Assembly: GCF_019733395.1 (NCBI RefSeq)
Contig: NZ_JAIHOO010000001.1
Location: 3,410,501-3,474,500 of the forward strand
Length of the DNA: 64,000 bases
Reading direction: 5' to 3'
Origin: Lysobacter sp. BMK333-48F3
GTDB taxonomy: Bacteria > Pseudomonadota > Gammaproteobacteria > Xanthomonadales > Xanthomonadaceae
Shown here: positions 1 to 9,997 of the stretch, in pieces
Layout of the letters: every line of letters begins with the position of its first letter
Numbering within the stretch: the first letter of the stretch is position 1
Program-made: the position numbers and the translations under genes
The notes under the pieces: model-generated
The model's database searches: none
What the model was told of the DNA's origin: nothing
Seen by the model: the letters and a program-made list of their open reading frames with translations, nothing else

Positions 1-26
1 TGGGGCGGTCCCAGGTTGGCGAGGTC

Positions 27-1865
27 GTGGGTTTGCGCGCATTGGTGGGTTCGGGCATCGCGGTGTTGGCGCTGCTGGTCGGGTGCTCCGACCGGGACGG
101 CAAGACGTCCGCGCCGCCGGCCGCGACCCGCGCGCCGATCATCACCGTCAGCGCCGATCAGGCGGTCTCGCCGGTGCCGGCCTGGCGCGCGCCGGCGGTC
201 GCGGTCGATGCGGGCAATGCAGCTGCCCTGCGCAAGCGCGCCGACGCCGCGCTGGCCGCGCGCGACCTGTACGCCAGCGCCGATTCGGCGATTCCGATCT
301 ATCTGGCCCTGCGCGGCTTCGCGCCGACCGACCGAGCGGTCGCCGCCGGCCTGGACCGGGCGGTGGCGCTGTTGCTGCTGGAAGGCGAAGCCGCGCTCAA
401 GCGCATCGACGAGGAGCCGCTGGCGCTGCGCGAGGCGCACCAGGCCGCGGCGGTGGCGCGCGCGGTCGCGCCGGAGCACCGCAAGGTCGAGGCCTATCTG
501 GAACGGCTGGACCGCGCCGACCAGGCCCAGGAGGCCAACCGCCTCGGCGAGGAGGCGCTCAACGCCGGGCGCATCGGCGAGACCGGCCAGGGCGGCGCGC
601 TGACCCAGTTCCGCGAGGCCCTGGAACTGCGCCCCGGCGACGTGCGTGCGGCGCAGGGCATCGCCGCGGCCGAGAGCGCGCTGATCCGGCGCGCCGAGGT
701 CGCCGCCGATCGCGACGACTACGCGCAGGCCGAGCGTTGGCTGGCCGCGGCGGCGCAGGTCCGGCCGAAGCTGGACACCGCGGCCGACGCCCAGGGCCGG
801 ATCGCCGCGCAGCGCCTGGCCCGCATCGGCCACCTGCGCGACGCCGGCGTCGCCGCGCTGCCGCGTCCGGGCGGCATCGACGAGGCGCGCGGCCTGCTCG
901 CGACCCTGTTGCGCATCGCCCCGGCCGGCGACCCGGCGGCGATCGAGCTGCGCGAGCGGATCGAGCTGGCGACCCATTACGGCCTGTTCCGCCCCGGCCA
1001 GGTGTTCACCGATGCGATGAACTTCGGCGGCCGCGGCCCGGCGATGGTGGTGATCCCGCACGGCGCGTTCCGGATGGGCGCCGACGCGGTCGAGTCCGGT
1101 TCCAGCGATGCCGAGCGGCCGCTGCGCACGATCCGTTTCGACCGCGGCCTGGCGATGTCGCGCTACGAGATCACCGTCGGCGAGTTTCGTCGCTTCATGA
1201 ATTCCACCAAGCACCGCGCCCGCGCCACCCGCCGCGGCTATTCCACCGCCTACGACGAGCGCAGCGGCAACCTGGTCCGGCGCGGCGGGGTCGACTGGCG
1301 TTCGGACTACGCCGGCCGGCCGGCAGCCGACAACATGCCGGTGGTGCACGTCAGCGCCAAGGACGCGGTGGCCTACACCGAGTGGCTGTCGGCGATCACC
1401 GGTCAGCGTTACCGGCTGCCGAGCGAGGCCGAGTTCGAATACGCCTTGCGCGCCGGCACCCAGGGCCGCTTTCCATGGGGCGACGGCTCGCCGCCGGCGC
1501 GCGCCGGCAACCTGACCGGTAGCCTCGACGCCTCGCCCAGCGGCCGCCATTGGCGCAACGCTTTCGACCGCTACAGCGACGGCGCCTGGGGGCCGACCCC
1601 GGTCGGCCGCTACGCGCCGAATGCATTCGGCCTTCACGACATGGCCGGCAATGTCAGCGAGTGGGTAGCCGACTGCTGGCACGACAATTACCGGCGCGCG
1701 CCCCGCGACGGCGCGGCCTGGTTCAATCCGGGCTGCCGCACGCGGGTGTTGCGCGGGCCGTCGTGGTCGAGCTCGCCGGCGCAGTCGCGCGCGGCCTGGC
1801 GCCAGGGCACCAGCGCCGACACCACCAACGGCCGCCTAGGGTTCCGGGTGGTGCGGGAGATTTGA
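27..1865 (+). CDS. Lipoprotein with TPR-like middle and C-terminal SUMF/FGE-sulfatase domain
   Basis: The protein starts with a lipoprotein signal: a hydrophobic run ending in LLVGC puts the lipidated cysteine at about residue 20, so it is probably anchored in an envelope membrane facing the periplasm. Residues about 60-310 are Ala/Arg/Leu-rich helices resembling tetratricopeptide repeats. Residues about 335-612 match the formylglycine-generating-enzyme (SUMF1) fold, seen in MVVIPHGAFRMG, SRYEITVGEF, RLPSEAEFEYALR and a final GFRVVREI. The cysteine pair of true formylglycine-generating enzymes is not evident, so a structural or ligand-binding use of the fold (as in many bacterial family members) is more likely than sulfatase activation. 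The GTG start is chosen because it gives a clean signal peptide. The frame is open to the window edge, so an upstream start cannot be excluded. Confidence 0.85.
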   Translation: MGLRALVGSGIAVLALLVGCSDRDGKTSAPPAATRAPIITVSADQAVSPVPAWRAPAVAVDAGNAAALRKRADAALAARDLYASADSAIPIYLALRGFAPTDRAVAAGLDRAVALLLLEGEAALKRIDEEPLALREAHQAAAVARAVAPEHRKVEAYLERLDRADQAQEANRLGEEALNAGRIGETGQGGALTQFREALELRPGDVRAAQGIAAAESALIRRAEVAADRDDYAQAERWLAAAAQVRPKLDTAADAQGRIAAQRLARIGHLRDAGVAALPRPGGIDEARGLLATLLRIAPAGDPAAIELRERIELATHYGLFRPGQVFTDAMNFGGRGPAMVVIPHGAFRMGADAVESGSSDAERPLRTIRFDRGLAMSRYEITVGEFRRFMNSTKHRARATRRGYSTAYDERSGNLVRRGGVDWRSDYAGRPAADNMPVVHVSAKDAVAYTEWLSAITGQRYRLPSEAEFEYALRAGTQGRFPWGDGSPPARAGNLTGSLDASPSGRHWRNAFDRYSDGAWGPTPVGRYAPNAFGLHDMAGNVSEWVADCWHDNYRRAPRDGAAWFNPGCRTRVLRGPSWSSSPAQSRAAWRQGTSADTTNGRLGFRVVREI

Positions 1866-1993
1866 CCGGAGCGGGCCGCGCGGCATGATGGCGCGGCCAG
1901 CGTCGGCGATGGGGGCGGGCGGCGCGCGAGCGCGGCCCGGCCGGTCAGCAACGAAGCGGGCGAGGGCCCGCGCGCAGTTTCGGGAGTAGGCAG

Positions 1994-2914
1994 ATGCGGA
2001 TCGATCCTATGGGCGGCGCGAGCCGCGGGCAGCGGCGCGGTTTCGGCGGGTTCCGCTGGTGGATCCTGGTCCTGTTCGCGATCTACGCGGCCTGGCAGTG
2101 GTTCGGCAGCGCCAAGACCGACCCCTATACCGGCGAGACCGCGCATTACGGCACCACCGCCGACGAGGAGGTCCAGCTCGGCGCGCAGGCGTTCCAGCAG
2201 GTGCTCGGCGACGCCAACGCGCAGCGCGCGCTGCTGCCGGCCAACGCGCAGCAGAGCCAGGCGGTGCGCGAGATCGCCCAGCGCCTGATCGGCAAGGTGC
2301 CGCAGGTCGCCGAATCGCTGGCGAAGGCGAACCAGCAGCAGGCGCCGACCGATTACCGCAGCTTCCAGTGGGACGTGGCGGTGATCGATTCGCAGGAGGC
2401 CAACGCCTTCTGCCTGCCCGGCGGCAAGATGGCGGTCTACACCGGGCTGTTTCCGGTCACCCAGAACACCGACGCCTTGGCGGTGGTGATGGGTCACGAG
2501 ATCGCCCACGCCCTGCTGCGCCACGGTTCGCAGCGCATGGCCCAGCAGAAGCTGGTGCAGATGGGCCAGGTCGCCGCGGGCATGGCGGTGGGCGGGATGG
2601 ACCCGCAACAGCAGCAGATGGTGATGGCCGCGCTCGGCGCCGGCGCGCAGTACGGGCTGATCCTGCCGTACGGGCGCAACCACGAGACCCAGGCCGACCA
2701 GGTCGGGCTGATGCTGGCCGCGGCGGCCTGCTACGACCCGCGCCAGGCGGTGCCGTTGTGGGAGCGCATGTCCCAGCTCGGCGGCGGCCAGCGCCCACCG
2801 GAGTTCGCCTCGACCCACCCGGACCCGGCCAACCGGATCCAGACCCTGCAGTCGCTGATGCCGCGTGCGCTGCAGTTCTATCAGGCCAACTGCGCCAGCC
2901 GGCCGTTGCGGTGA
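1994..2914 (+). CDS. M48 family zinc metalloprotease, membrane-anchored
   Basis: The 306-residue protein has one N-terminal membrane segment (about residues 16-32) followed by a Peptidase_M48 domain. The zinc/catalytic motif HEIAH (in MGHEIAHALLRHGSQRMA) is present. A downstream NHETQADQVGLMLAA segment supplies the third zinc ligand Glu, and DPRQAVPLWERM and STHPDPANRI follow, as in the LoiP/YcaL type of envelope quality-control protease. Known relatives degrade misfolded outer-membrane proteins; the substrate here is unknown. It stands alone, 128 bp after the preceding lipoprotein gene, and its 3' side carries a repeat cluster and a strong bidirectional terminator shared with the convergent SDR gene. 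Confidence 0.9.
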   Translation: MRIDPMGGASRGQRRGFGGFRWWILVLFAIYAAWQWFGSAKTDPYTGETAHYGTTADEEVQLGAQAFQQVLGDANAQRALLPANAQQSQAVREIAQRLIGKVPQVAESLAKANQQQAPTDYRSFQWDVAVIDSQEANAFCLPGGKMAVYTGLFPVTQNTDALAVVMGHEIAHALLRHGSQRMAQQKLVQMGQVAAGMAVGGMDPQQQQMVMAALGAGAQYGLILPYGRNHETQADQVGLMLAAAACYDPRQAVPLWERMSQLGGGQRPPEFASTHPDPANRIQTLQSLMPRALQFYQANCASRPLR

Positions 2915-2926
2915 GGCGGGGCTAGG

Positions 2927-2998
<72 letters not shown>

Positions 2999-3023
2999 AA
3001 CAGCAAGGGCCGTTGCTGGAACG

Positions 3024-3052
3024 AAAAAGCCCGCCGGTTGGCGGGCTTTTTT
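3024..3052. terminator. Bidirectional intrinsic terminator
   Basis: An A-run, the stem AGCCCGCC/GGCGGGCT with a four-base loop, and a T-run form a symmetrical Rho-independent terminator. It sits between the convergent M48 protease and SDR genes and could serve both. Confidence 0.85.
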
Positions 3053-3126
3053 CATTGAGGATCGGTGCCGGCGTCCTTGGAGTCGAGACGACATCGCAAT
3101 AGATGGGGGTCCTGGCCCCGGCTTTT

Positions 3127-3165
3127 ACGATTCCCCATTCCCGATTCCCGATTCCCGACCCCCGG
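3127..3165 (+). repeat. Tandem 7-mer repeat of the GATTCCC family
   Basis: Imperfect tandem copies of GATTCCC/CATTCCC lie immediately before the 3' end of the SDR gene. Related tracts occur at 7678-7724 and, as an inverted pair, at 28852-28980. Copy number looks prone to slippage. Confidence 0.8.
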
Positions 3166-3169
3166 CCCC

Positions 3170-3910
3170 TCAGAAACTCATAAACAACCCGCCATTGACC
3201 GGAATATTGGCGCCGGTGATGAAGCCTGCGTCGTCGGCGGTTAGGAACTCGACGGTGCGGGCGATCTCGCTGGGCTGGCCGAGGCGGCCGACCGGGACGC
3301 TGTCGAGGATCCGGCTGCGGATGTCCTCGGGCACCGCCATCACCATCGCGGTTTCGCAGTAGCCCGGCGAGACCGAGTTGACGGTGACGCCCTTGCGCGC
3401 GACCTCGCGCGCCAGGGCCATGGTGAAGCCGTGCATGCCGGCCTTGGCCGCGGAGTAGTTGGTCTGGCCGAACTGGCCGGTCTGGCCGTTGACCGAGCTG
3501 ATGTTGACGACGCGGCCGAAGCCGCGCTCGGCCATGCCGTCGACCGCGTGCCGGCACAGGTTGAACACGCCGTCGAGGTTGACGTCCATGACCTCGTCCC
3601 AGGCGCGCTTGTCCATCTTGCGCAGGCTGCCGTCGCGGGTGATGCCGGCGGCGTTGACCAGGATGTCGACCGTGCCTTCGCGTTCGAGAATGCGGCCGAT
3701 CGCCGCGCCGCAGTCGTCGTAGTCGGCGACGTTGGCGGCCTCGAAGCGCACGTCCAGGCCCTCGGTCAGGCGTCCGAACTCGGCGATGCGCTCTGCGCGC
3801 GTGCCCAGGTCGAGCGCGATCACGCGCCGGCCGGCGCGGGCCAGGGACTTGCAGATCTCGCTGCCGAGACCGCCGATGCCGCCGCTGACGACGGCGATGC
3901 GCTTGTGCAT
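3170..3910 (-). CDS. SDR oxidoreductase, acetoacetyl-CoA reductase-like (PhbB/FabG family)
   Basis: This is a short-chain dehydrogenase of 246 residues. It has the nucleotide-binding glycine motif SGGIGGLG near the N-terminus, the NAAG motif, the catalytic Ser in NISSVNG and the YxxxK pair in NYSAAKAG. It is a paralogue of the PhbB-like gene at 4677-5417; both share VMAVPEDIR and VSPGY blocks typical of NADPH-dependent acetoacetyl-CoA reductases. It is the last gene of the minus-strand group gluQ, phbB, phaR, SDR, 114 bp after phaR. A role in (R)-3-hydroxyacyl-CoA formation is likely, but no phaC synthase is in the window to confirm polymer synthesis. Confidence 0.85.
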   Translation of the reverse strand: MHKRIAVVSGGIGGLGSEICKSLARAGRRVIALDLGTRAERIAEFGRLTEGLDVRFEAANVADYDDCGAAIGRILEREGTVDILVNAAGITRDGSLRKMDKRAWDEVMDVNLDGVFNLCRHAVDGMAERGFGRVVNISSVNGQTGQFGQTNYSAAKAGMHGFTMALAREVARKGVTVNSVSPGYCETAMVMAVPEDIRSRILDSVPVGRLGQPSEIARTVEFLTADDAGFITGANIPVNGGLFMSF

Positions 3911-4024
3911 GGATTACCCCAACTGGAAAGCCGGACGCGGCGGCGACACGCGCTCGGCAGCCGTCCGCGGACGGCTTCGGTCAACGACGGGGCGCGCCGG
4001 CGGCGCGCAAGAAAAAAGCGCGGC

Positions 4025-4510
4025 TCAACGCTCGCGCTTGTCGGTCTTGTTCCGCGGCGTGGTCGGTTGGCCTACGCTGCCGGAAAGGTTCTGCTGGAAC
4101 TCTTTCCACATGGTGAGGTTGCGCTCGGTGAGCTGGTTCATCATCGCCCAGGGGGTCTGGCCGAGCATGCCGCCCATCTGGTTGCGGAACTGCTGCTGCT
4201 GGTCCAGGAACAGCTGCATCGAGCGTTCCAGGTAGCTGCCCATGAAGCCCTGCAGCGAGTCGCCGTAGAAACGGATGATCTGGCTGAGCAACTGGGTCGA
4301 CAACACCGGTTCGCCGTCCTGCTCGTGCTCGGCGATGATCTGCAGCAGCACCTGGCGGGTCAGGTCCTCGCCAGAGCGCGCATCGCGCACCTCGAACTCC
4401 TCGCCGTCGACGATGAGCTGGCGCACGTCCTCGATGGTGATGTAGCTGGAGATCTCGGTGTCGTAGAGACGACGGTTGGGGTACTTCTTGATGACGCGGG
4501 TCGAGGCCAT
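4025..4510 (-). CDS. phaR: Polyhydroxyalkanoate synthesis repressor PhaR
   Basis: The protein opens with IKKYPNRRLYDTEISSYI, the PHB/PHA accumulation regulator DNA-binding domain, followed by a second PHB_acc repeat (FYGDSLQGFMGSYLERSM) and a short charged tail. At 161 residues it is close to the usual size. PhaR binds DNA and the polymer granule surface and represses phasin and PHA genes. It sits between two acetoacetyl-CoA-reductase-like genes on the same strand, which agrees with a PHA-related role. Confidence 0.93.
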   Translation of the reverse strand: MASTRVIKKYPNRRLYDTEISSYITIEDVRQLIVDGEEFEVRDARSGEDLTRQVLLQIIAEHEQDGEPVLSTQLLSQIIRFYGDSLQGFMGSYLERSMQLFLDQQQQFRNQMGGMLGQTPWAMMNQLTERNLTMWKEFQQNLSGSVGQPTTPRNKTDKRER

Positions 4511-4676
4511 GGAGCTTTGGCTCTAAAACGTGGTGCCTTGCAGCATGGCGCAGGCCGCGAGGGCTTGCAACAGGGTCGGCACAATGGCCGCGACGGGCGG
4601 TCGCCGCGGCCGCCGGTCGCGGCGCCGTCCGGCTGCGCGCCGGAGACCCTGAACAGGTCTCCGGCGTCGGACCGGT

Positions 4677-5417
<741 letters not shown>

Positions 5418-5459
5418 GCTGTGCTCTCCATGACCGCGCAGCGCGGTATCGGCCCGATT

Positions 5460-6446
5460 CTAGACAGCATTCGGGGCCGGCGTGTTGTGCACAGCAGCGA
5501 GGGTCTTAGCACATTTTGGAATCTGTGCCGGACTGAACGAAACCCGGGCCTGGTCGAGCAATTCGGTGACAGTCGCTACCTCGGCCAGCGGCGCGGGATC
5601 CTGGCCGAGCGTGTGCCAGGCGGCACGCAGCGCCGGCAGCGGGTCGGCCGGGTCGAGCGGGCGCGCGGCGTCGGACTTGGACAGCTTGCGCCCCTGCGCG
5701 TCGAGCAGCAGCGGCAGGTGCGCGTAAGCCGGGGTCGGCAGGCGCAGCGCGCGTTGCAGCAGGATCTGGCGCGCGGTCGAGTCGAGCAGGTCGGCGCCGC
5801 GGACCACGTCGGTGATGCCCTGTTCGGCGTCGTCGACCACCACCGCCAGTTGGTAGGCCCAGTAGCCGTCGGCGCGGCGCAGGACGAAGTCGCCGACCTC
5901 GGCGGCCACGTCCTGGCGTTGCGGGCCGAGCACGGCATCGTCGAACTCGACCGTCGCGTCGTCGGCCACGCGCAGGCGCACCGCCGGCTGCGGCGCGGCC
6001 TGCTCGGCGGCGCGCGCGGCGCCGACGCAGCGGCGGTGGATGCCGCCGGCGGCGGCCAGCTCGCTGCGGCTGCAGCGGCATTCGAAGGCCAGGCCGCGCT
6101 CGAGCAGCTCGGCCAGGGCGGCGCGGTAGAGCGCGCCGCGCTCGCTCTGGCGCCGCACCGGCTCGTCGCTTTCCAGGCCGAACGCGGCCAGGGTGCGCAA
6201 CTGGCGGTCGGCGGCGCCGGGAACTTCGCGCGGCGGATCGAGGTCTTCGATACGCACCAGCCAGGCGCCGCGGCGGTGGCGCGCCAGCAGCCAGCTGCCG
6301 AACGCCGCCAGCAGCGAGCCCGGATGCAGCTCGCCGGTGGGCGAGGGCGCGAAGCGCCCGCGGTACGGCGCCGGCCGGCCCGGTTCGGGCGCGGCCGCAG
6401 CCGGGACGCCGGGGTGTTCGGGCGGGGACGAAGGATGTCCGGACAA
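5460..6446 (-). CDS. gluQ: Glutamyl-Q tRNA(Asp) synthetase
   Basis: This is the catalytic half of a glutamyl-tRNA synthetase without an anticodon-binding domain (328 residues). The class I signatures are GRFAPSPTGELHPGSLLAAF (HIGH-like HPGS) and KLSKS near the end. Cys residues in the FECRCSRSEL segment and a later conserved Cys form the zinc site. GluQ attaches glutamate to queuosine at the wobble position of tRNA(Asp). In many proteobacteria it follows dksA; here it instead precedes phbB. Confidence 0.93.
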   Translation of the reverse strand: MSGHPSSPPEHPGVPAAAAPEPGRPAPYRGRFAPSPTGELHPGSLLAAFGSWLLARHRRGAWLVRIEDLDPPREVPGAADRQLRTLAAFGLESDEPVRRQSERGALYRAALAELLERGLAFECRCSRSELAAAGGIHRRCVGAARAAEQAAPQPAVRLRVADDATVEFDDAVLGPQRQDVAAEVGDFVLRRADGYWAYQLAVVVDDAEQGITDVVRGADLLDSTARQILLQRALRLPTPAYAHLPLLLDAQGRKLSKSDAARPLDPADPLPALRAAWHTLGQDPAPLAEVATVTELLDQARVSFSPAQIPKCAKTLAAVHNTPAPNAV

Positions 6447-6602
6447 TGAACGAGGCCCTTGGCGACGACGGGTGGCAGACGGATTCTCGTTGAATTAACG
6501 GCGGTTTCGCCACATTTGAGGACGAGCGGCGACGTCGCCGCATCGACAGGGAGGTCGCACGAAGCCGCGCATGGTGCGCGGCAACCCAAGCAAGTTACGA
6601 CC

Positions 6603-7517
6603 ATGTTCAAACGCATAGCGCTGTTCCTCGCCACCAACCTGGCCGTGCTGGTCCTGCTCGGCATCGTCATGTCGGTGTTGCAGAACGTATTCGGCATCCG
6701 CCTGGGCAATCAGGGCGCGATCCTGGTGATGGCCGCGGTGTTCGGTTTCGGCGGTTCGCTGATCTCGCTGCTGATGTCGAAGTGGATCGCCAAGCGGACC
6801 ACCGGCGCCTACGTGATCGAGCAGCCGCGCAACGCCGACGAGCGCTGGCTGGTCGAGACCGTGCGCCGCCAGGCCGAGGCGGCCGGCATCGGCATGCCCG
6901 AGGTCGCCATCTACGAGGCGCCGGAAATCAACGCCTTCGCCACCGGCGCCAACCGCAACGACGCCTTGGTCGCGGTCTCCACCGGCTTGCTGCGGGCGAT
7001 GACCCCGGACGAGGCCGAGGCGGTGCTCGCGCACGAGGTCAGCCACGTCGCCAATGGCGACATGGTGACGATGGCCCTGGTCCAGGGCGTGCTCAACACC
7101 TTCGTGCTGTTCGCCGCGCGCATCGTCGGCGGCTGGATCGACGCGATGCTCAACGGCGAGCGCGAGTCGCGCGGCCCGGGCGTGTTCTATTTCGTCGTGG
7201 TGATGGTGCTGGACGTGGTGTTCGGCATCCTGGCCAGCATGATCGCGATGGCGTTCTCGCGTTACCGCGAGTTCCGCGCCGACGCCGGCGGCGCCCGCCT
7301 GGCCGGGCGCGAGAAGATGATCGCCGCGCTCAAGCGGCTGTCGCTGACCTACGGCGAGAGCACGCTGCCGAACCAGGTCCAGGCCTTCGGCATCAGCGGC
7401 GCGGTCGGCCACGGCCTGTCCAAGCTGCTGCGCAGCCATCCGCCGCTGGAGGAGCGCATCCAGGCGCTGATCGACGCGCCGCAGGAGCGCTCCAGCGGGC
7501 GTGCGGTGGTGCGGTAA
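6603..7517 (+). CDS. htpX: Membrane zinc protease HtpX
   Basis: A protein of 304 residues with two N-terminal membrane helices (about 4-25 and 35-55), the zinc motif HEVSH (in [16 protein letters not shown]), two further membrane segments around residues 150-220, and the downstream Glu ligand in [11 protein letters not shown]. HtpX degrades damaged inner-membrane proteins together with FtsH. The ATG at 6603 is preferred over more distal in-frame starts because it begins at MFKRIALFL, the usual N-terminus of the family. The 3' end runs into a repeat cluster and a terminator. Confidence 0.95.
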   Translation: MFKRIALFLATNLAVLVLLGIVMSVLQNVFGIRLGNQGAILVMAAVFGFGGSLISLLMSKWIAKRTTGAYVIEQPRNADERWLVETVRRQAEAAGIGMPEVAIYEAPEINAFATGANRNDALVAVSTGLLRAMTPDEAEAVLAHEVSHVANGDMVTMALVQGVLNTFVLFAARIVGGWIDAMLNGERESRGPGVFYFVVVMVLDVVFGILASMIAMAFSRYREFRADAGGARLAGREKMIAALKRLSLTYGESTLPNQVQAFGISGAVGHGLSKLLRSHPPLEERIQALIDAPQERSSGRAVVR

Positions 7518-7520
7518 GCG

Positions 7521-7587
<67 letters not shown>

Positions 7588-7618
7588 GCAAGGGCGGTTC
7601 GCCAGCGATGAGGCAACA

Positions 7619-7646
7619 AAAAACCCGCCGGATGGCGGGTTTTTTG
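7619..7646. terminator. Bidirectional intrinsic terminator
   Basis: An A-run, the stem ACCCGCC/GGCGGGT with loop GGAT and a T-run. It lies between the convergent htpX and fimX-like genes in the same relative position as the terminator at 3024-3052. Confidence 0.85.
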
Positions 7647-7677
7647 TTGACGGGAGGAACCCCGGTCTTAGCCTTTT

Positions 7678-7724
7678 CCCGAGTCCCGAGTCCCGAGTCC
7701 CGAGTCCCGAGTCCCGATTCCCGG
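7678..7724 (+). repeat. Tandem 7-mer repeat of the GAGTCCC family
   Basis: Five near-perfect tandem copies of CCGAGTC are followed by CCGATTC. The tract stops three bases before the stop codon of the fimX-like gene, exactly as the related tract at 3127-3165 does for the SDR gene. Confidence 0.85.
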
Positions 7725-7726
7725 CC

Positions 7727-9820
7727 TTACTGGAAGTCGTAATCCATCTCCGGGCCGGCCGCGGCCAGGAAGTGGCCCTGGGCGTAGTCGATGCCGGCGC
7801 CGAACAGCAGGCTCATGCTGGAGGCGTCCTGGACGAACTCGGCGATGGTCTGCTTGCCCAGCTCGCGCGCCTTGTCGGCGATCTCGCGCACGCGCAACTG
7901 GTGGTCGGGGTTGCCGGTCAGGTCCTCGATGTAGCCGCGGTCGATCTTGAGGAACGCGGCGTCGAAGTGGTTGAGCAACTGGAACGAGTTGAGGCCGGCG
8001 CCGAACTGCTCCAGGCCGATGCGCACGCCGTAGGGGGCGATGCGCGCCTGCAGCTCCTGCGCCGCGCGCAGGTTGGTGAAGACCTTGGACTCGGGCAGCT
8101 GCAGCACCAGCAGCTTGCCGTCGGCGCCGTACTTGGCCAGTTGTTCGACGATGTGCTGCTGCAGGCTTTCGTCCTGCAGCGAGGCCTGGGTGATCTTGAC
8201 CAGCAAGGTGGTGCGGCGGCCCTGGCGCATGCGCTCGCCGATGATCTGGATCGCCTTGCCGACCACCCAGCGGTCGATCTCCCACAGCAGGCCGTGTTCC
8301 TCGGCGATCTGCAGGAACGACAGCGGCTGCACCAGTTCGCCGCCGACCTCGCCCGGGGCCGCGCTCTGCATGCGCAGGTAGGCCTCGTACATCTCGATCG
8401 GCTCGCCGTGCAGGTTGATCAGCGGCTGGTAGTTCATCACGAAGCGATCGGCGTCGAGCGCGTCGCGGATGCGCGCGACCCAGGCGGCGATGCGTTCTTC
8501 CTCGGCGCGGTCGACCGCACCCGGATCGAACAGCTCGCTGCGGTTGCCGCCGACGTCGCTGGCCGACTGCAGGCACTGGCTGGCCTTGCCGAGCACGGCA
8601 GTGATGCTGGCGATCTTCTCGCCGATCTGCACGCCGCCGAGGCTGGCGGTGGCGCTCAGCGCCAGCGGACCGGCCTCGAGCACCTGGTCGGCGAAGGTGG
8701 CGCGGATGCGTTCGGCCAGCTCCGCGGTATGGCTGTGGTCGCTGTGCCGGGTCAGCACCGCGAACTGGTGCTCGGCGAAGCGCGCGACCACGTCGTCGGG
8801 GCCGACCGCGGCACGCAGGCGCTCGCCGCAGGCGGCGATCAGCTGGTCGGCCTGGTCCAGGCCGATTTCCTGCAGCAACTGGTTGTAATGGTCGGGCTCG
8901 ACCAGCAGCAGGCCGTGGTGGGCCGAGTTCTGCGCCGCGTCCGAGACCGCGTCTTCCAGCGCGCGCAGGAAGGTGGCGCGGTTGAACAGGCCGGTGACCT
9001 GGTCGCGCTGGCGCAGCGCTTCGACTTCGCGCGCCAGTTCCGGGTCGACTTCCTGCCGGCGCAGCACCACCTGCAGGCAGTGCTCGCCTTCGTAGGTGGC
9101 CGGGGTGAATTCCATCACCGCCGGGAAGGCGTTGCCGTCCAGGGTGCGGGCCTGGGTCTCGTAGCTCGGCGGCGGCGGTTCGCCCTTGCTGAGCTGCTTG
9201 AGCAATTGCTTGAAGCCGTCGACCTGGCCGGGCGCGACCATGTCCAGCAGCGACATGCCTTCGATTTCCTCGAAGGACTCGAAGCCGAACATGTCCAGAT
9301 ACGCCGCATTGGCGCGGATATGCATGCCTTCGTGGATGTAGGCGATCGGATCGCGCGAGGAGTCGATCAGCGCGTCGCAGCGGCGTTCGGTCTCGCGCAC
9401 CTGGGCCTCGAGCCGGCGCAGCGAACGGCGCGCTTCCAGGTCGGCCCATTCGGCGCGCACCGCGTTCTGCAGGTGGGCCAGGTTGGAGCGCAGCACCACG
9501 CCGCGCGCGCCGATCTCCAGCGCGCCGATCAGGATCGAATCGTCGACGGTCTCGGTCAGCACCAGCACCGGCAGGTCCTTGCCGCTGGCGTCGACGCTCT
9601 GCATCAGCTTGGACAGGGCGACGTTGCGCGAGTCGCGCGCCGCCAGGACCAGGTCCGGCGGGTGCTGCAGGATCAGCGCGGCTACTTCCTGCTCGTTTTC
9701 CGGCCGGGTCGGCCGCACCGCGATGCCGCTGTTGCGCAGGCCGCTGACGATGGCCTCGGCCGCCTCGACGCTGTCGTCGACGATCAACAGGCGCAATACC
9801 ATGTCTTTGCCGAATTGCAT
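7727..9820 (-). CDS. fimX: FimX-like REC-PAS-GGDEF-EAL protein (degenerate), type IV pilus regulator
   Basis: Domain order is receiver (1-120), PAS (about 140-260), GGDEF (about 270-430) and EAL (about 440-697). Each catalytic site is degenerate. The receiver aspartate is missing (DLVLAARDS), the GGDEF motif reads AEHQF, and the EAL motif reads EAY. This is the pattern of FimX, a c-di-GMP-binding scaffold that works with PilZ and PilB in type IV pilus assembly and twitching, rather than an enzyme. The start at 9820 (MQFGKDMVLRLL) is chosen over a longer reading because GGAGGTG stands just upstream. It is convergent with htpX. Confidence 0.85.
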   Translation of the reverse strand: MQFGKDMVLRLLIVDDSVEAAEAIVSGLRNSGIAVRPTRPENEQEVAALILQHPPDLVLAARDSRNVALSKLMQSVDASGKDLPVLVLTETVDDSILIGALEIGARGVVLRSNLAHLQNAVRAEWADLEARRSLRRLEAQVRETERRCDALIDSSRDPIAYIHEGMHIRANAAYLDMFGFESFEEIEGMSLLDMVAPGQVDGFKQLLKQLSKGEPPPPSYETQARTLDGNAFPAVMEFTPATYEGEHCLQVVLRRQEVDPELAREVEALRQRDQVTGLFNRATFLRALEDAVSDAAQNSAHHGLLLVEPDHYNQLLQEIGLDQADQLIAACGERLRAAVGPDDVVARFAEHQFAVLTRHSDHSHTAELAERIRATFADQVLEAGPLALSATASLGGVQIGEKIASITAVLGKASQCLQSASDVGGNRSELFDPGAVDRAEEERIAAWVARIRDALDADRFVMNYQPLINLHGEPIEMYEAYLRMQSAAPGEVGGELVQPLSFLQIAEEHGLLWEIDRWVVGKAIQIIGERMRQGRRTTLLVKITQASLQDESLQQHIVEQLAKYGADGKLLVLQLPESKVFTNLRAAQELQARIAPYGVRIGLEQFGAGLNSFQLLNHFDAAFLKIDRGYIEDLTGNPDHQLRVREIADKARELGKQTIAEFVQDASSMSLLFGAGIDYAQGHFLAAAGPEMDYDFQ

Positions 9821-9997
9821 TGACCACCTCCGTGGGCCGGGTTTATGACATGAAGGGCCGGCCTCGTCCATGCAAGGTCGAAAATCTGTGACCCGTTGTT
9901 GGGTTCGATCCGCCGCAGCCTCGCGCGGCCGGCGCATGGCGGCGCCGGTCGGCGGTTTCGCGTCGTTCCCCGATCAAACCCCGATCAGATTACAAGC

